From Cryptomeria japonica (Eukaryota > Streptophyta > Pinopsida > Cupressales > Cupressaceae), in contig NC_081413.1 in NCBI RefSeq assembly GCF_030272615.1, forward strand, positions 18,178,285-18,242,284: DNA of 64,000 bases, read 5' to 3'. Made by a program: the position numbers and the translations under genes. The notes under the pieces are model-generated. The model was not told where the DNA came from, did no database searches, and worked only from the letters and a program-made list of their open reading frames with translations. Below, one piece after another: positions 1-9,972 of the stretch; within the stretch, counting starts at the first letter, position 1; every line of letters starts with the position of its first letter.

Positions 1-90
1 ATTACTTACAAAAAATTCATGGGATCATTAGTCCAAAATGAGTGATCATAAAGTAAATTACAATTAAAGTATATATAATAATAATTTTAA

Positions 91-680
91 AGTACCTGGA
101 ACCTTTTGTATCTTTAAGGGAATCATTTCTTCATTGCTCACCAACAATGTGGCCTACAACGTTCCCATACTAGCAATACGAGAAGATCTAAGAAATGATT
201 GTATGTTATCAACAATAGTTGCCTCTGGCACATCCTCATGTGCATCTCCTCCTGCAAAAAATGAATCCACTATGAAATGACATTAGAATTAAAGAAAGGA
301 CCATTGAAGGGAAATAAACACATGACAGAAGATAGAGCAAAAGAGCGATCTACCAACAGTGGGCGGGCCAATATGATGTGCACTTGAGGATGTCTGCATG
401 CTATGTGTTTCCGACATTGCAGTCGGCAATACAGGTGAGGGTAGCCTTGGATGAGGCGGCAGTGGCATTTGCATAATAACATTGACAACACCTAAAGAAT
501 AATACATTAAATATATGAAAAGTGCAAGAATTGTAAACAAGGATGAACCTTTATTTTGAAAATTGACAGTATCAAGTATGATGTGTTTTGGGTACTCAGA
601 GTGATAAGCCAAGCAAGTGATAATACAATAAAATCATCATCACCTGAAGATCCTGCAACACTCTGATCGTGGGAACGACT
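91..680 (-). pseudogene. Further exons of the CACTA gene, cut by the Copia insertion
   Basis: Reading leftwards, RSHDQSVAGSS is the right half of an exon whose left half (QQFIRPHQS) lies beyond the Copia element at about 5155-5195. Next come a candidate exon SEYPKHIILDTVNFQNK (~610-550), a proline-rich exon MQMPLPPHPRLPSPVLPTAM (~493-351, acceptor TTCTTTAG, donor GTAGAT) and an exon GGDAHEDVPEATIVDNIQSF (251-91, acceptor TTTGCAG, donor GTACTT) with one internal TAG. Exon calls rest on splice signals and open frames only; the product is not recognised. Confidence 0.4.
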
Positions 681-996
681 TGTAGGATTTGAGAAATACA
701 AATCCACAGAACCCAAAGAAACCTGCATGCAAGAAACTTGTCACAGAGAAAGAGAGAACGAAACAAGGGTTTTGGTTCTGACAAAGTGAAAAGATTTATT
801 ATCAGAGAAAAATGAATCAAGAATATGACAATAATACAAGAGATCAATCCTTATAAAGGAGATCAACACCCAAAGGAAAACCTAACCCTAAGGTGAGTGC
901 ATTTAATAATTAAATATTAATTATTAAATGACTAATATATGCATAAAGTGAAATCCTAAGAGGAGAGTAAAGTTAATTAATTACTTTACTCTAACA
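681..996 (-). repeat. 3' LTR of the Copia element
   Basis: It matches 4828-5145 except for about six substitutions, all transitions, and one 2-bp gap. It carries an AT-rich TTAATTATT-type stretch and begins TGTTAGAGTAAAG on the minus strand. Confidence 0.95.
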
Positions 997-1010
997 CCCC
1001 CCCTTAAGAT
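997..1010 (-). promoter_or_regulatory. Polypurine tract of the Copia element
   Basis: ATCTTAAGGGGGGG on the minus strand lies directly before the 3' LTR, where plus-strand DNA synthesis is expected to be primed. Confidence 0.85.
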
Positions 1011-1463
1011 GAGCTACAATGTAGCTACAAACAATGCAGAAGAAAGCAAAGGAACTACAATGCAATAAAGGGTCCCGGCAACAAGGCCTGATTAGGTACC
1101 CGAATACAAGAAAATCTCTATAAAGCGGAGTAAAGGAGAAAACCCAGTGGGAAAAAACTCCTCTCCAAAAAGAGATACAGAAACATGCTGAAAAGAAAAC
1201 ATGAAGGAAGGAAGGCCTCACTGACTCAAAAGACTAGAACCAGATGTCTGAGCATGAGTGCAATGAGTATCTGAAGGATCACCTGCCAAAGAACCAGCTG
1301 CATCAACAGTATCACGGGCCCACCTCGGCAAAGACGGAGTAACTGGTGGTGGTGGAGAAGGTGGATCATCATCTACATCATCCTCAAGAGATAAGTAATC
1401 CTCAAGAGATGAAGAGGAAGGAGTAGGCAATGAGGGAGAAGCTGGTGATGGAGAATCCATCTA
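1011..1463 (-). other. Integrase-RT linker remnant and deletion scar
   Basis: A low-complexity segment MDSPSPASPSLPTPSSSS with an acidic DDVDDD stretch, as commonly found between Copia integrase and RT, ends at a TGA at 1218. The next 200 bases to the polypurine tract hold no RT or RNase H motif on either strand. A deletion of about 2 kb is the simplest reading. Confidence 0.7.
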
Positions 1464-2570
1464 AGGATAGAGCTCATCAAACTGGACATCCCGCCGAAAC
1501 AGGACCTCTCTGGAATCAGGATCAAACAACCTATATGCCTTAACATCCTCATAGTAGCCAACAAATATGAGTGGTCGGCTCTTCCTCTCCATGGCTTTCC
1601 GCTGAGCATCAGGAATAAATGCCCACGCCTCACTACCAAAAACTCAAAATGTAGAAACATCAGGCTTGACATGGGTCCAAGCCTCCTCAGGAGTCATATG
1701 TCGCAATGCCTTATGAGACATCCGATTCTGAATATAATTGGCACAATTGACTGCCTCAGCCCAAAATGAAGAGCTCATAGCTCGAGACTGTATCATACAA
1801 TTTGCCATCTCCCGTAAGGTTCTGTTCTTTCTCTCAGCAACACCATTCTGCTGAGGGGTGTAAGAAACTGTAAATTGATGCTGTAAACCATGCTCAGTGC
1901 AAAAATATCTGAAAGCCTGATTAACATACTCCCCCCCATTATCTGTGCGTATCCTCCTGATAGAAAGTCTAGATTGTTTCTCCACAAATGTCTTAAAAAT
2001 CCTGAATGAGTCAAAGACATCAGACTTGTACTTAAGAGAGTACACCCATGTACGTCTAGAGAAGTCATCAATAAAAGTGAGCACATAACGGGCCCCTGAA
2101 AAGGAAGGAGTCGGAAAGGACATAAGATCATTGTGTACCAACTCTAGGGCTGCCCTAGCACGAGAGGCTCGACCCTTAGGAAAAGGATCCCGATGATGTT
2201 TGCCAAGGACACAACCATGACATACACCATCAGTACAAGAAATCTGTGGAAGCCCAATCACAAGTGCCTGTGTACTCATCTGCTATAGATATCTGTAATT
2301 GACATGGCCAAAACGCTCATGCCAAAGCTTGCTCACTGAATCTGCATGTGCTATAAGAGAGGAACCAACAGTGTCTGAACTCTCAAAGCCATCAAAACTA
2401 TATAAGTGAGATGTAGAATCCACACTCCCAGTAGCCACAACCAAGTCAGGATCATGAAGATCTCGAATAACCACATCATGAGGTGAGAACTCAACTGTCT
2501 TACCAGAGCCAGAGTGGCAAATCTGATAAACAGATAGAAGGTTTGTCGAAATATCAGGAACCAAAAGCAC
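1464..2570 (-). pseudogene. Copia integrase (GAG-pre-integrase plus catalytic core)
   Basis: Integrase joins the cDNA to the target. The GAG-pre-integrase part (2570-2283) includes DISTNLLSVYQ and LWHERFGHVNYRYL. The core includes FIDDFSRRTWVY, RTDNGGEY and PQQNGVAERKN, so all three residues of the DDE triad are visible. It then reaches the typical YRLFDPDSREVLFRRDV segment. In-frame stops occur at the HVNYRYL/QMSTQ junction (TAG, ~2280) and near 1650 (TGA). After about 1464 only a proline/serine-rich tail is left. Confidence 0.9.
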
Positions 2571-3701
2571 ATCCTATAGACAACCACCATCCAATGAAAC
2601 AGTACCGGAACCCTGAACGGAAAGTTGTGCTAAGTCACCAACTACAATATGTCTAGTGCCTATAGGGGCAAGAGCGGTGACCAAATCCTCTGTGTGAGTC
2701 ATATGGTGAGAGGCACCAGAATCTAGAATCCAAGTGGATGCTAAGGACAATGCTCATGCAGAAAGAGCATGACCTTTCCCTGTGGGCTATGAAGGAGGCT
2801 GAGGTGCACTGATATTATGCTGCTGCATGGCTTCCTCCAAAGCCTCTAAACGTTTCCAACACCTGGAAACGGGATGACCTTCCTTGCCACAAAAACTGCA
2901 AGGATCACCTGATTTCTTCTCAGTCTTGGAGGAAGACTCACTAGACTTTGAAGATTTGCCCTGTTTAGAATTGGACTGTGGTTTTGAATCAAACTTAGGT
3001 GGTGGCTTGGAAGGATTCTCACTAGCCTCTGAATCTTTCTTAGGCTTCGGTTTCTGCTTCTGTTTTTCTTTGGAGGACTGGGCTACCAATGCTTGGTTCT
3101 GTGAACCTGAAAGTGAATCCAACTGCTTAAGCTTAGCTTGCTCATGAGTCAGACGATCACAAAAGACCTCAAAAGAAGGCATGACATGTCGAGCACCCAA
3201 GGCATCCATGGTGGAATAGAAGGTCAAAGAGAAGATCTGAAATGGACCCTGAAGCTTGGAGAGGATCAGAAAAATGCACTTTGTATCAGTCTTAGTCTTA
3301 CCACAACCCTGCAAGATAGATCATTGTTATTTGAACTTCATCAGAAAGTCCTCAATAGAGGGAAACGAATCAGGTACCAAGGAAGTTAACTCTGCCTCAA
3401 GCTACAAAGCTCTGAACTCATTGACAGTACCAAAAAGTCCATCAAACTTGGTCCAAATGGCTCGAGGAGTGAGACAACCCTCAAGATGAAATTGGAGACT
3501 GTCAGAAATGTGTAAAGCCATCAAACCCATAGCCTGATCCATATTGTTCCTGTGCCGCATAACCTCAAAGGGACATGTCAACTAAGGTTGAACCTCATCC
3601 AAATAGGACCATAACCCTCGAGACTGGAGAAGAGTCATCATGCGACCCTTCCAAGTGTGGTAATTATGCGGTGTGAGAGATTCAATAGGTCTGTCGGCCA
3701 T
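2570..3701 (-). pseudogene. gag: Copia Gag and protease (broken)
   Basis: Gag forms the virus-like particle. The start (ATG at 3701) gives MADRPIESLTPHNYHTWKG, a typical Copia Gag beginning. A lysine/serine-rich linker precedes one intact CCHC knuckle, CSFCGKEGHPVSRC (about 2910-2870). The protease follows in the same frame with WILDSGASHH (near 2735), the DSGA catalytic site. Stops include TAG near 3585, TAA/TGA near 3320, and TAG then TGA near 2787-2755. All recognisable parts share one frame with the integrase, so decay has been by substitution rather than frameshift. Confidence 0.85.
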
Positions 3702-4814
3702 CCTGTGAACTGTGCCTCAACTGCTCTGAATTTTTTAATTATTATTAAGTGGTCTTTTAGAACTAGAAAGAAGATGCAGAAGGGGTTTGGTTGTTTTTCT
3801 TTGGTGTTTGTAGATTCTGGTTTTCTGATGTAAATAATAGAAAGCAAGAAAAACACCCCCCCACAATGCAAAAAACTAATCCCCAGTACAAACTGAAAGC
3901 CTGAAAATGATAGAAAGCAGTAACTGGTTGAGACAAAAATTTTGAGCACCTAAAGAATTTACTGATGAAATAGACTATAGATCTGGAAAGAGCATAGAAC
4001 CACCTTTCCGACGCCTATTCGCTTTTGAAAAACGGAGCAAAACCGAGCAAGTTATGCCCCACGAAGTGCAAAAAGGCTCATCAGACTTTGACTGCGAAAA
4101 AAATACAATCAAATTGGAGAAATATGAAAAAATGTCTACACCATTATAATGGGCTCGGAGTCATCTTTCCAACGCCTATTCGTTTTCAAAAAACGGAGAT
4201 CGGACGCCCGATTTTGTAAAACAACTCCAAAAAAGGCCCAGATGGGCCCTTATAGCCCTCAAGGGCTTAAAAAAAGAGGCCCCTGGTCCGCTGGGCGACC
4301 AGGAGCTGGCGCAAAGGGGCTGGTGGCGTGGGGGTGGCATGGGGGCGGTGCCGCTGGTGTTGGCAGAGGGTGAGAGGTGCTGTGAGCGGCGTAGGGAGCG
4401 GCGGGCCGCTGGGCGGCGCGGCGGTGGCCGGGAAGTGGCCGCCGGGCTGCGCACCGGCGGCACGGGGTTTGCAATGGCGGCGCCTGGTTTCTTAAAAAAC
4501 TACGGTGCAAATTAAAAAAAAAATTGATTTTTTTTGTATTCGCCTCGAACTGCATGCCCTGGGGTCGTACAGCCTTGGGGCAAAAAAACTTTTTGCCTTT
4601 TGGAGCAACTGTGTCCAAATCGGACGAATTTTATATGAAACTAGGGGTTTTTGGGTGCTACGAGCTCAACGGTGAGGTCCGTTTGGGCTCAAAGTGCACC
4701 AAAAAAAAATACCCCCTATTCCAAAATAAAAAACAGAAGACAAACACAGATCTGATGCAACCAAAACCTAGATCTCAAAATCTTTCAAAAGTCTGAACAA
4801 GTTGTAGCAAATAT
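3702..4814 (-). other. Copia 5' leader with a GC-rich core and repeated motif
   Basis: This is the untranslated stretch between the primer binding site and gag. About 4270-4500 is strikingly G+C-rich in an AT-rich window. A motif like CCTATTCGTTTTC...AACGGAG is present twice (about 4010-4036 and 4170-4200), each with a small TTTT/AAAA inverted repeat. No gene is evident. Confidence 0.6.
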
Positions 4815-4827
4815 GGCTCTGATACCA
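4815..4827 (-). promoter_or_regulatory. Primer binding site (initiator-Met tRNA type)
   Basis: On the minus strand it reads TGGTATCAGAGCC, adjoining the 5' LTR without a spacer. This is the usual site at which plant Copia elements start minus-strand cDNA. Confidence 0.9.
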
Positions 4828-5145
4828 TGCAGGATTTGAGAAATACAAATCCACAGAACCCAAAGAAACCTGCATGCAAGAAACCTGTCACAGAGAAAGA
4901 GAGAGAACGAAACAAGGGTTTTGGCTCTGACAAAGTGAAAAGATTTATTATCAGAGAAAAATGAATCAAGAATATGACAATAATATAAGAGATCAATCCT
5001 TATAAAGGAGATCAACACCCAAAGGAAAACCTAACCCTAAGGTGAATGCATTTAATAATTAAATATTAATTATTAAATGACTAATATATGCATAAAGTGA
5101 AATCTTAAGAGGAGAGTAAAGTTAATTAATTACTTTACTCTAACA
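4828..5145 (-). repeat. 5' LTR of the Copia element
   Basis: Partner of the LTR at 681-996. Its minus-strand end (…ATCCTGCA) directly abuts the initiator-Met tRNA primer binding site. Confidence 0.95.
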
Positions 5146-5269
5146 CGACTTTGATGAGGGCGGATAAATTGTTGTAAAAACAATACGTACATATTTTAGT
5201 TAATAACATAAAAGAGAATAAAATATAAACCATTATTGAACTTTTTTTATAATTAAAGCTTTCATTATT

Positions 5270-5690
5270 GCTTACTTGCAAGTTTTCTGATGTCCGAAGC
5301 AATAATTCCACCCTCTCTCATATCTCATCAATAATAGGATGCACGACTGCCAAAGAAACAATCTATTTTCTAATTTTTCTAAGAGGCATTTTAAAGAATT
5401 TCATAAAGTGTGTGGGATCTTCAAGGTCATCATTGCTTAACCCTAATGATTCCACATCCCTAGAAAGGTGCTCAGGTACTGCAACTCCCTTTCCCTTTCC
5501 CCAAACATCAATCTGTGTCAAGAATATCATTAACAATTACAAAATTAGTATAAATCACTAAAAAAATAACATAATAATGTAATAGTTTGCTTCTATCTAA
5601 TTTGTACAATTACAATGAGGTTTACCTGCTCAGTAGAAGTGTTGCAAGCTACATCCTTGTCTGTGATATGTGATGGATCCATGTCGGCCT
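5270..5690 (-). pseudogene. Downstream exons of the CACTA gene (unrecognised product)
   Basis: Two likely exons follow the SET region. The first starts after a TTTGTCATAG acceptor, contains an ATG at 5682 (MDPSHITDKDV) and ends at a GTAAAC donor near 5627. The second starts after TTGACACAG near 5512, encodes IDVWGKGKGVAVPEHLSRD and ends at a GTAAGC donor near 5270. It has two in-frame stops. It may be the C-terminal part of the Tnp2-SET gene or a second CACTA gene; I do not recognise the family. Confidence 0.45.
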
Positions 5691-5795
5691 ATGACAAAGA
5701 AAAAATATAAAAAACATTAGCAAAATTAAACCAATAGACTTAGCAAAAAAACTTCATAATAAAATGGTATATTGGATTCATTAATTTGAGGTTGG

Positions 5796-6330
5796 TTAAT
5801 TTAAATGGTATATAGTACATACCACCCCCATGATATTAACTTTGTTTGAATCTATACGATTCAAACTGTAATCGATTAGAAACTCTTCACCTGCACTTAT
5901 TGATTTTACCGCACATACAAATACATGATTTCCCTCACGCACCTCAAATATGCAATTGGGTTGTTTATTAGTTAACCCAGGTTGTGTACTATTTATTAAA
6001 CCTGCAATATTCCCTGTTGCTTTTGGCCGACCATCAATGTATACAACCACTCATTTACTTTGATCATTATCTTTCCATTGTATATAATTTGCTGACAATG
6101 CATACCTACGCATACTTTTTTTATATTTAACAATCTGCATCCAATTATTGTAATTGTAACAAGGTCCAACAAACTCCATCAATTCAGCAACTCTATTGTA
6201 ACAGACCTTTATGTCATCCATGGAAAATAAGCCTAAACCATGTAACGACGAAGGTGCTATGCGATATATCATATCATTAACACAAAAAATGGTGTTTATT
6301 GGAGGAAGTTCCTTGGTACACCCATTGTTC
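5796..6330 (-). other. SET-domain segment of the CACTA transposase
   Basis: This is the SET half of the fused protein. The N-terminal GLGLF loop, a central YNNW...RRYALSANY segment and a C-terminal GEEFLIDY motif appear in the expected order. The usual NHSC-type cofactor-binding motif is replaced by GNIAGLINST followed by QPNC, so methyltransferase activity is uncertain even for an intact ancestor. A single TGA separates WKDNDQSK from VVVYIDGRP; the frame is otherwise open on both sides. Confidence 0.8.
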
Positions 6331-8692
6331 GCAGCAAATCCTGTGGGAAATCGAATTTTTCGTATGACTTCTTTTATAGCATTGCTTTGTTGGTCGGTTA
6401 ATAACCAAGGAAGCTCACTTATATTAATCTGGTCTCCATGGCTATTTGATTGAATGACATTTATCATTGCATGATTGGAATCCTGAATGTCACTACATAT
6501 TTTGATAATTTTTTCTTTGTCATGCCTTCCATCCAATATTTTCCATATTGTCTCTGTTATATTCTTTCCAATATGCATACTATCAAACAAATGAACAATT
6601 TGTAACTTCTCATAGTAGGGAAACCTACTAAAATGTCGGGATAACTTTTTAGTACCTTAGGAAGGTGGTAATTTACGCCTTCACGACTTTCATGACATCA
6701 ATCACATCATCAATAAACAAAACAAAATAGAAAAGATGTTTTATTACAAACCAATAGATGGAATGGCATTACCTTGACAATTAATTCTATTATATTCCAA
6801 CTTCCACAGGTGAGGTGTCATTCTTCGTGGCTTTGATGTATTCTCTTCTTTCCCATTGAAAAGATGTTTTTCAGTATTTTGATACTTATGATTTTTGTGG
6901 AGAAAGTGCCTATACTCATCAAACACCTACTTTCCTAAATTTTTTGAATGACGAGATTTCATCTTTGGACCACAAACAGGACATGCAAATTTTCCCTTTG
7001 TTTGAAGACCTACAAGATAATGTATAATTGGATTAAATATGATAATTTTTTGAATTATAATGTTCATGCACAACTTAAACACTATAACATACCACAAAAA
7101 TGTGTTAGCATCGGGGCATCGTGTATTGTCCATAGAAGCATTGCATGGAATTGAAATTGTCTTTGTCCTATTGGTCGAGAGATGTCATACATAGTGACAC
7201 CATTCCATAACTCCAGCAACTTGTCGATAAGAGGCTCGATATATACATTCATATCTTTAACTTGGTACTTACCTAATCGAATGAACAAAAATATTACATA
7301 ATTATTATGACCATTTTACTGCAATATTTATAATTAAATTTAGACGACTATATTTAAATGATAAAATACCTGGGACAATCATTGCCAACATTATGTGCTC
7401 CCTCTTTATTGACATCCATGGAGGAATGTTATTGTTGATAACAAAAACAGGCCACACTGAGTAAACAGATCTCATCTCTCCAAATGGATTGACACCATCC
7501 GCTGCAAATGAAAGCTTGAGATTACGAGGTTCTTCTTTAAAGTGTGGCCACTTTTCCTCTATGTCCATAAATGCTAAACCATCCATAGGCATTCGAATAA
7601 TGTCATCTCAACTTCTATTGCATGCATGGTAATCCATAAATTGTGCCAAGCTAGTGCACTTGAATAATCATTGCATACGTGGAATAATGGGAATATAGTG
7701 AAGAACCTTGCGAGGAACCCTTTTTGTTATTTGATTTGTTTGATATCTACTGATATGACATTCAAGGCATTCAATTTGAAATTCATGTTGTTTGTGATAT
7801 ATAATATGATCATTGGGACAAGCATCTATTGCTTGATACTCCATTCCAATATCTTTCATAACGACAGATAATTCTCGGTATGACCGAGGTAGAATATTTG
7901 ATGGTGGTAACAAAAACTCACCTATCAATCTACAACAAAAAAATATAATTTGTTAATATAAAGAATATTAATGGTACAACATGATTCACAGTTTATTATG
8001 ACATATATGACATACCTTAACATATGTGACATTGTTATGTTGGATAAACCATTCATAACCTTCAAGTTCACCAACAACAATACAATGGAGAGAAGAGTTG
8101 CCTGCAAGCCTTCGTAAAGGGCCTCAGATGCCTTCTCAAGTAGAGGGACATCATGAATAACATCAAGGTCATCTTCATCATCATGATCAGCTGTGCAAGT
8201 ACTAAATGAGTCATGGAGCAATGTATTTGTACCATCATCTTCAATTGTGTTTTCTGGCTCATGATCGTCATCTTCCATGGGATCATTATCTTCAGCTTCG
8301 ATATTCACACCACCATGTTCATCCACTTCGAAAACCATATTCTTAGGGTTGTTTTGATCCATACCATGTGCTCCAGGGTGCTCGACCTATATAAAATTGA
8401 TAAACATAAATAAACCATGATCATGATCTCATCATCACGTGATTTATTATGTATATAAATTGTTAAAATGATATAATGAAAAACTTACCAATGGATGATA
8501 ATCATGTCCACCTTCAATGTGACCATGCAGCCTACAATGTTTCTTCATTGTTTTGATTAGAAGTATTCTAGCCTTTAACCCCTTACAAATTTTGCATGGA
8601 CAATAACATTTTCCATCACCTTTTCTTTTCAAGTTAGACCACAATCTAGCAATTGTCTCCTTATTTTGTTGTTTGTTGATATTGTCTGACAT
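5796..8692 (-). pseudogene. CACTA Tnp2 transposase fused to a SET domain (multi-exon, broken)
   Basis: Tnp2-type transposases cut and move CACTA elements; SET domains usually methylate lysines. Reading leftwards: a transposase-associated CPCKICKG zinc-binding N-terminus (8692 to ~8490); an acidic exon with an LLLVNLKVMNG stretch (8386 to ~8015); the Tnp2 core (7928-7305) with NILPRSY, ACPNDHIIYHK and DGVNPFGEM; an exon with PLIDKLLELWNGV and LLWTIHD (~7273-7095); an ACPVCGPK exon (~7010); then, in one frame (6590-6051), DSMHIGKN and IRFPTGFAANN, which resemble the DUF4218 start, running straight into a SET domain. SET motifs seen are LHGLGLFS, MEFVGP, GNIAGLINST and GEEFLIDY. Exon edges fit GT/AG. 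In-frame stops lie near 7666 and 7600, between 7133 and 6926, and at 6051-6053 (TGA, inside SET). It is therefore not translatable as it stands. Confidence 0.85.
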
Positions 8693-8699
8693 GGTCTTT

Positions 8700-9860
8700 C
8701 TTCACAGACAAGAAAATTGGGCTATAGAACTAGTTATATAGAAGTTGAAATGTTAGTTATGAAATCATGTTTTAGTATAATATACCGAATCAAATTACTT
8801 GAAAATAGAAATTATCATCATTGAACCAAAACCATCTAACTCTTCTTTTTCATCTCAAAACATATCTAATGGCTTTGTGGTATGCAATCCTTGTATAAGA
8901 TATTAAGTTGACTTATGTCTAATTGGGGTAATCCATGAGTGTGTAATGTGAATTCAGTATCCTAAACATTGGAGAGACCTTATCTGACTTGCCTAATCAA
9001 TTTGGTTGTTGTCCTAATATGAAATACTGAGTTCTACCCTTGCCTCTGCATCAAACTTCTCACATCATGTTTCTTCAACAAAACACACTAATATGAATTG
9101 AGCCAACACCATGAGGATAGGGTCAAGTATCAATATGACAACTAATCATAATACGTGAAGACGGGGTTCACACATAAGTGTTGGCTCTCAACAATGCCAC
9201 ACTTCCAAAATTGTCAGTCTCAAGACTTGTCCTATTGGGTGAGCACTCATTGATGGCCACAAGCCCAAATCAATGTATGTAGGCTTCGAACTCCTAACTC
9301 TAGGCTAGGAGGACCCTACAGAAGGTCTATGAACACTCACTTGGTATTACAATAGAAAGATCCTTCCTCTAGAACTTTGTTTGCAACACACACATCAATA
9401 TTGGTATTCATTGTTATGATGGATGGTCTATTAGGACGGTAAATAAAATGCTTTTTTTTTTTCCACCCTATGAAACTACAACAAGGTATTTGTGGTGCAG
9501 GTGCACCAAGGCAAACAAATTCAAATTTGAAGACCTTTGAGACCAAGGAGGAGTGTCCAACATCAAACAAATTCAATAAAATCAATCATAAGATCCTAAA
9601 GCCAATAATGACTTTTGAAACTAAAAAAATGCAAAAGTTGTCAAATTGTCCTGAAAGTTGTAAAATGGATGTGGGAGATTGGAGAAACCCTAGATTTTAG
9701 GGATTTTTGATGAAAATTTGGGGCTTTTGGGGTTAGAGGCCTCACAAACTGAAATTGATTGTGGATTCCTTCATCATTTGATATTTAGAAAGACTGTTTT
9801 AAGGTTAGAAGTACCCAGAAGTAATATTTCTTGTAGTTGCTTTGTTAATCCATCGTTCTA
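8700..9860. other. No recognisable feature
   Basis: AT-rich sequence upstream of the CACTA transposase. Short open frames (for example 9337-9585) match nothing I know and look random. No CACTA terminal inverted repeat was found. Confidence 0.4.
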
Positions 9861-9863
9861 CAC

Positions 9864-9968
9864 AGGTCGGCCTCAAATGCATTCATCAATCACATGAGGC
9901 ATACTTCAATCACATGAGGCATCCTGAATTGTTTTATTTATAGCGATGAATGCATTTGAGGCCGACCT
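9864..9968. repeat. Perfect 24-bp inverted repeat with short direct repeats in the loop
   Basis: The arms are 9864-9887 (AGGTCGGCCTCAAATG...) and 9945-9968, exact reverse complements of each other. The 57-bp loop contains CAATCACATGAGGCAT twice. It could be a cruciform, a small foldback transposon remnant or a replication-error product. Confidence 0.85.
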
Positions 9969-9972
9969 AGAT

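Larger units (their letters stand above)
681..5145 (-). mobile_element. Ty1/Copia LTR retrotransposon lacking RT and RNase H
   Basis: The LTRs (681-996 and 4828-5145) are about 98% identical and start TG/end CA on the minus strand. The 5-bp target duplication CGACT is perfect on both sides (676-680, 5146-5150). A primer binding site TGGTATCAGAGCC complementary to initiator-Met tRNA (4815-4827) and a polypurine tract ATCTTAAGGGGGGG (997-1010) fix the orientation. The inside holds gag, protease and integrase in one frame, but integrase is followed within about 600 bases by the 3' LTR, with no RT or RNase H. The similar LTRs mark it as one of the younger insertions here. Confidence 0.95.
1..8692 (-). 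mobile_element. CACTA (En/Spm) DNA transposon, decayed, left end outside window
   Basis: A minus-strand gene with the Tnp2-type CACTA transposase domain order begins near the right end, and further plausible exons continue to the left edge. The CACTA terminal repeats were looked for around 8.7-9.5 kb and not found, so the right limit given is only the transposase start. A Copia element (681-5145) is inserted in it; removing that element restores an uninterrupted exon. The superfamily is firm from the transposase; the extent is inferred. Confidence 0.75.

Noticed and set aside
4176-4618. Proline/arginine-rich frames in the Copia leader
   Set aside because: They follow from the GC-rich composition; no family resemblance and no consistent start.
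6051-6053. Programmed read-through of the TGA inside the SET domain
   Set aside because: The same gene has several other stops, so ordinary decay explains it.
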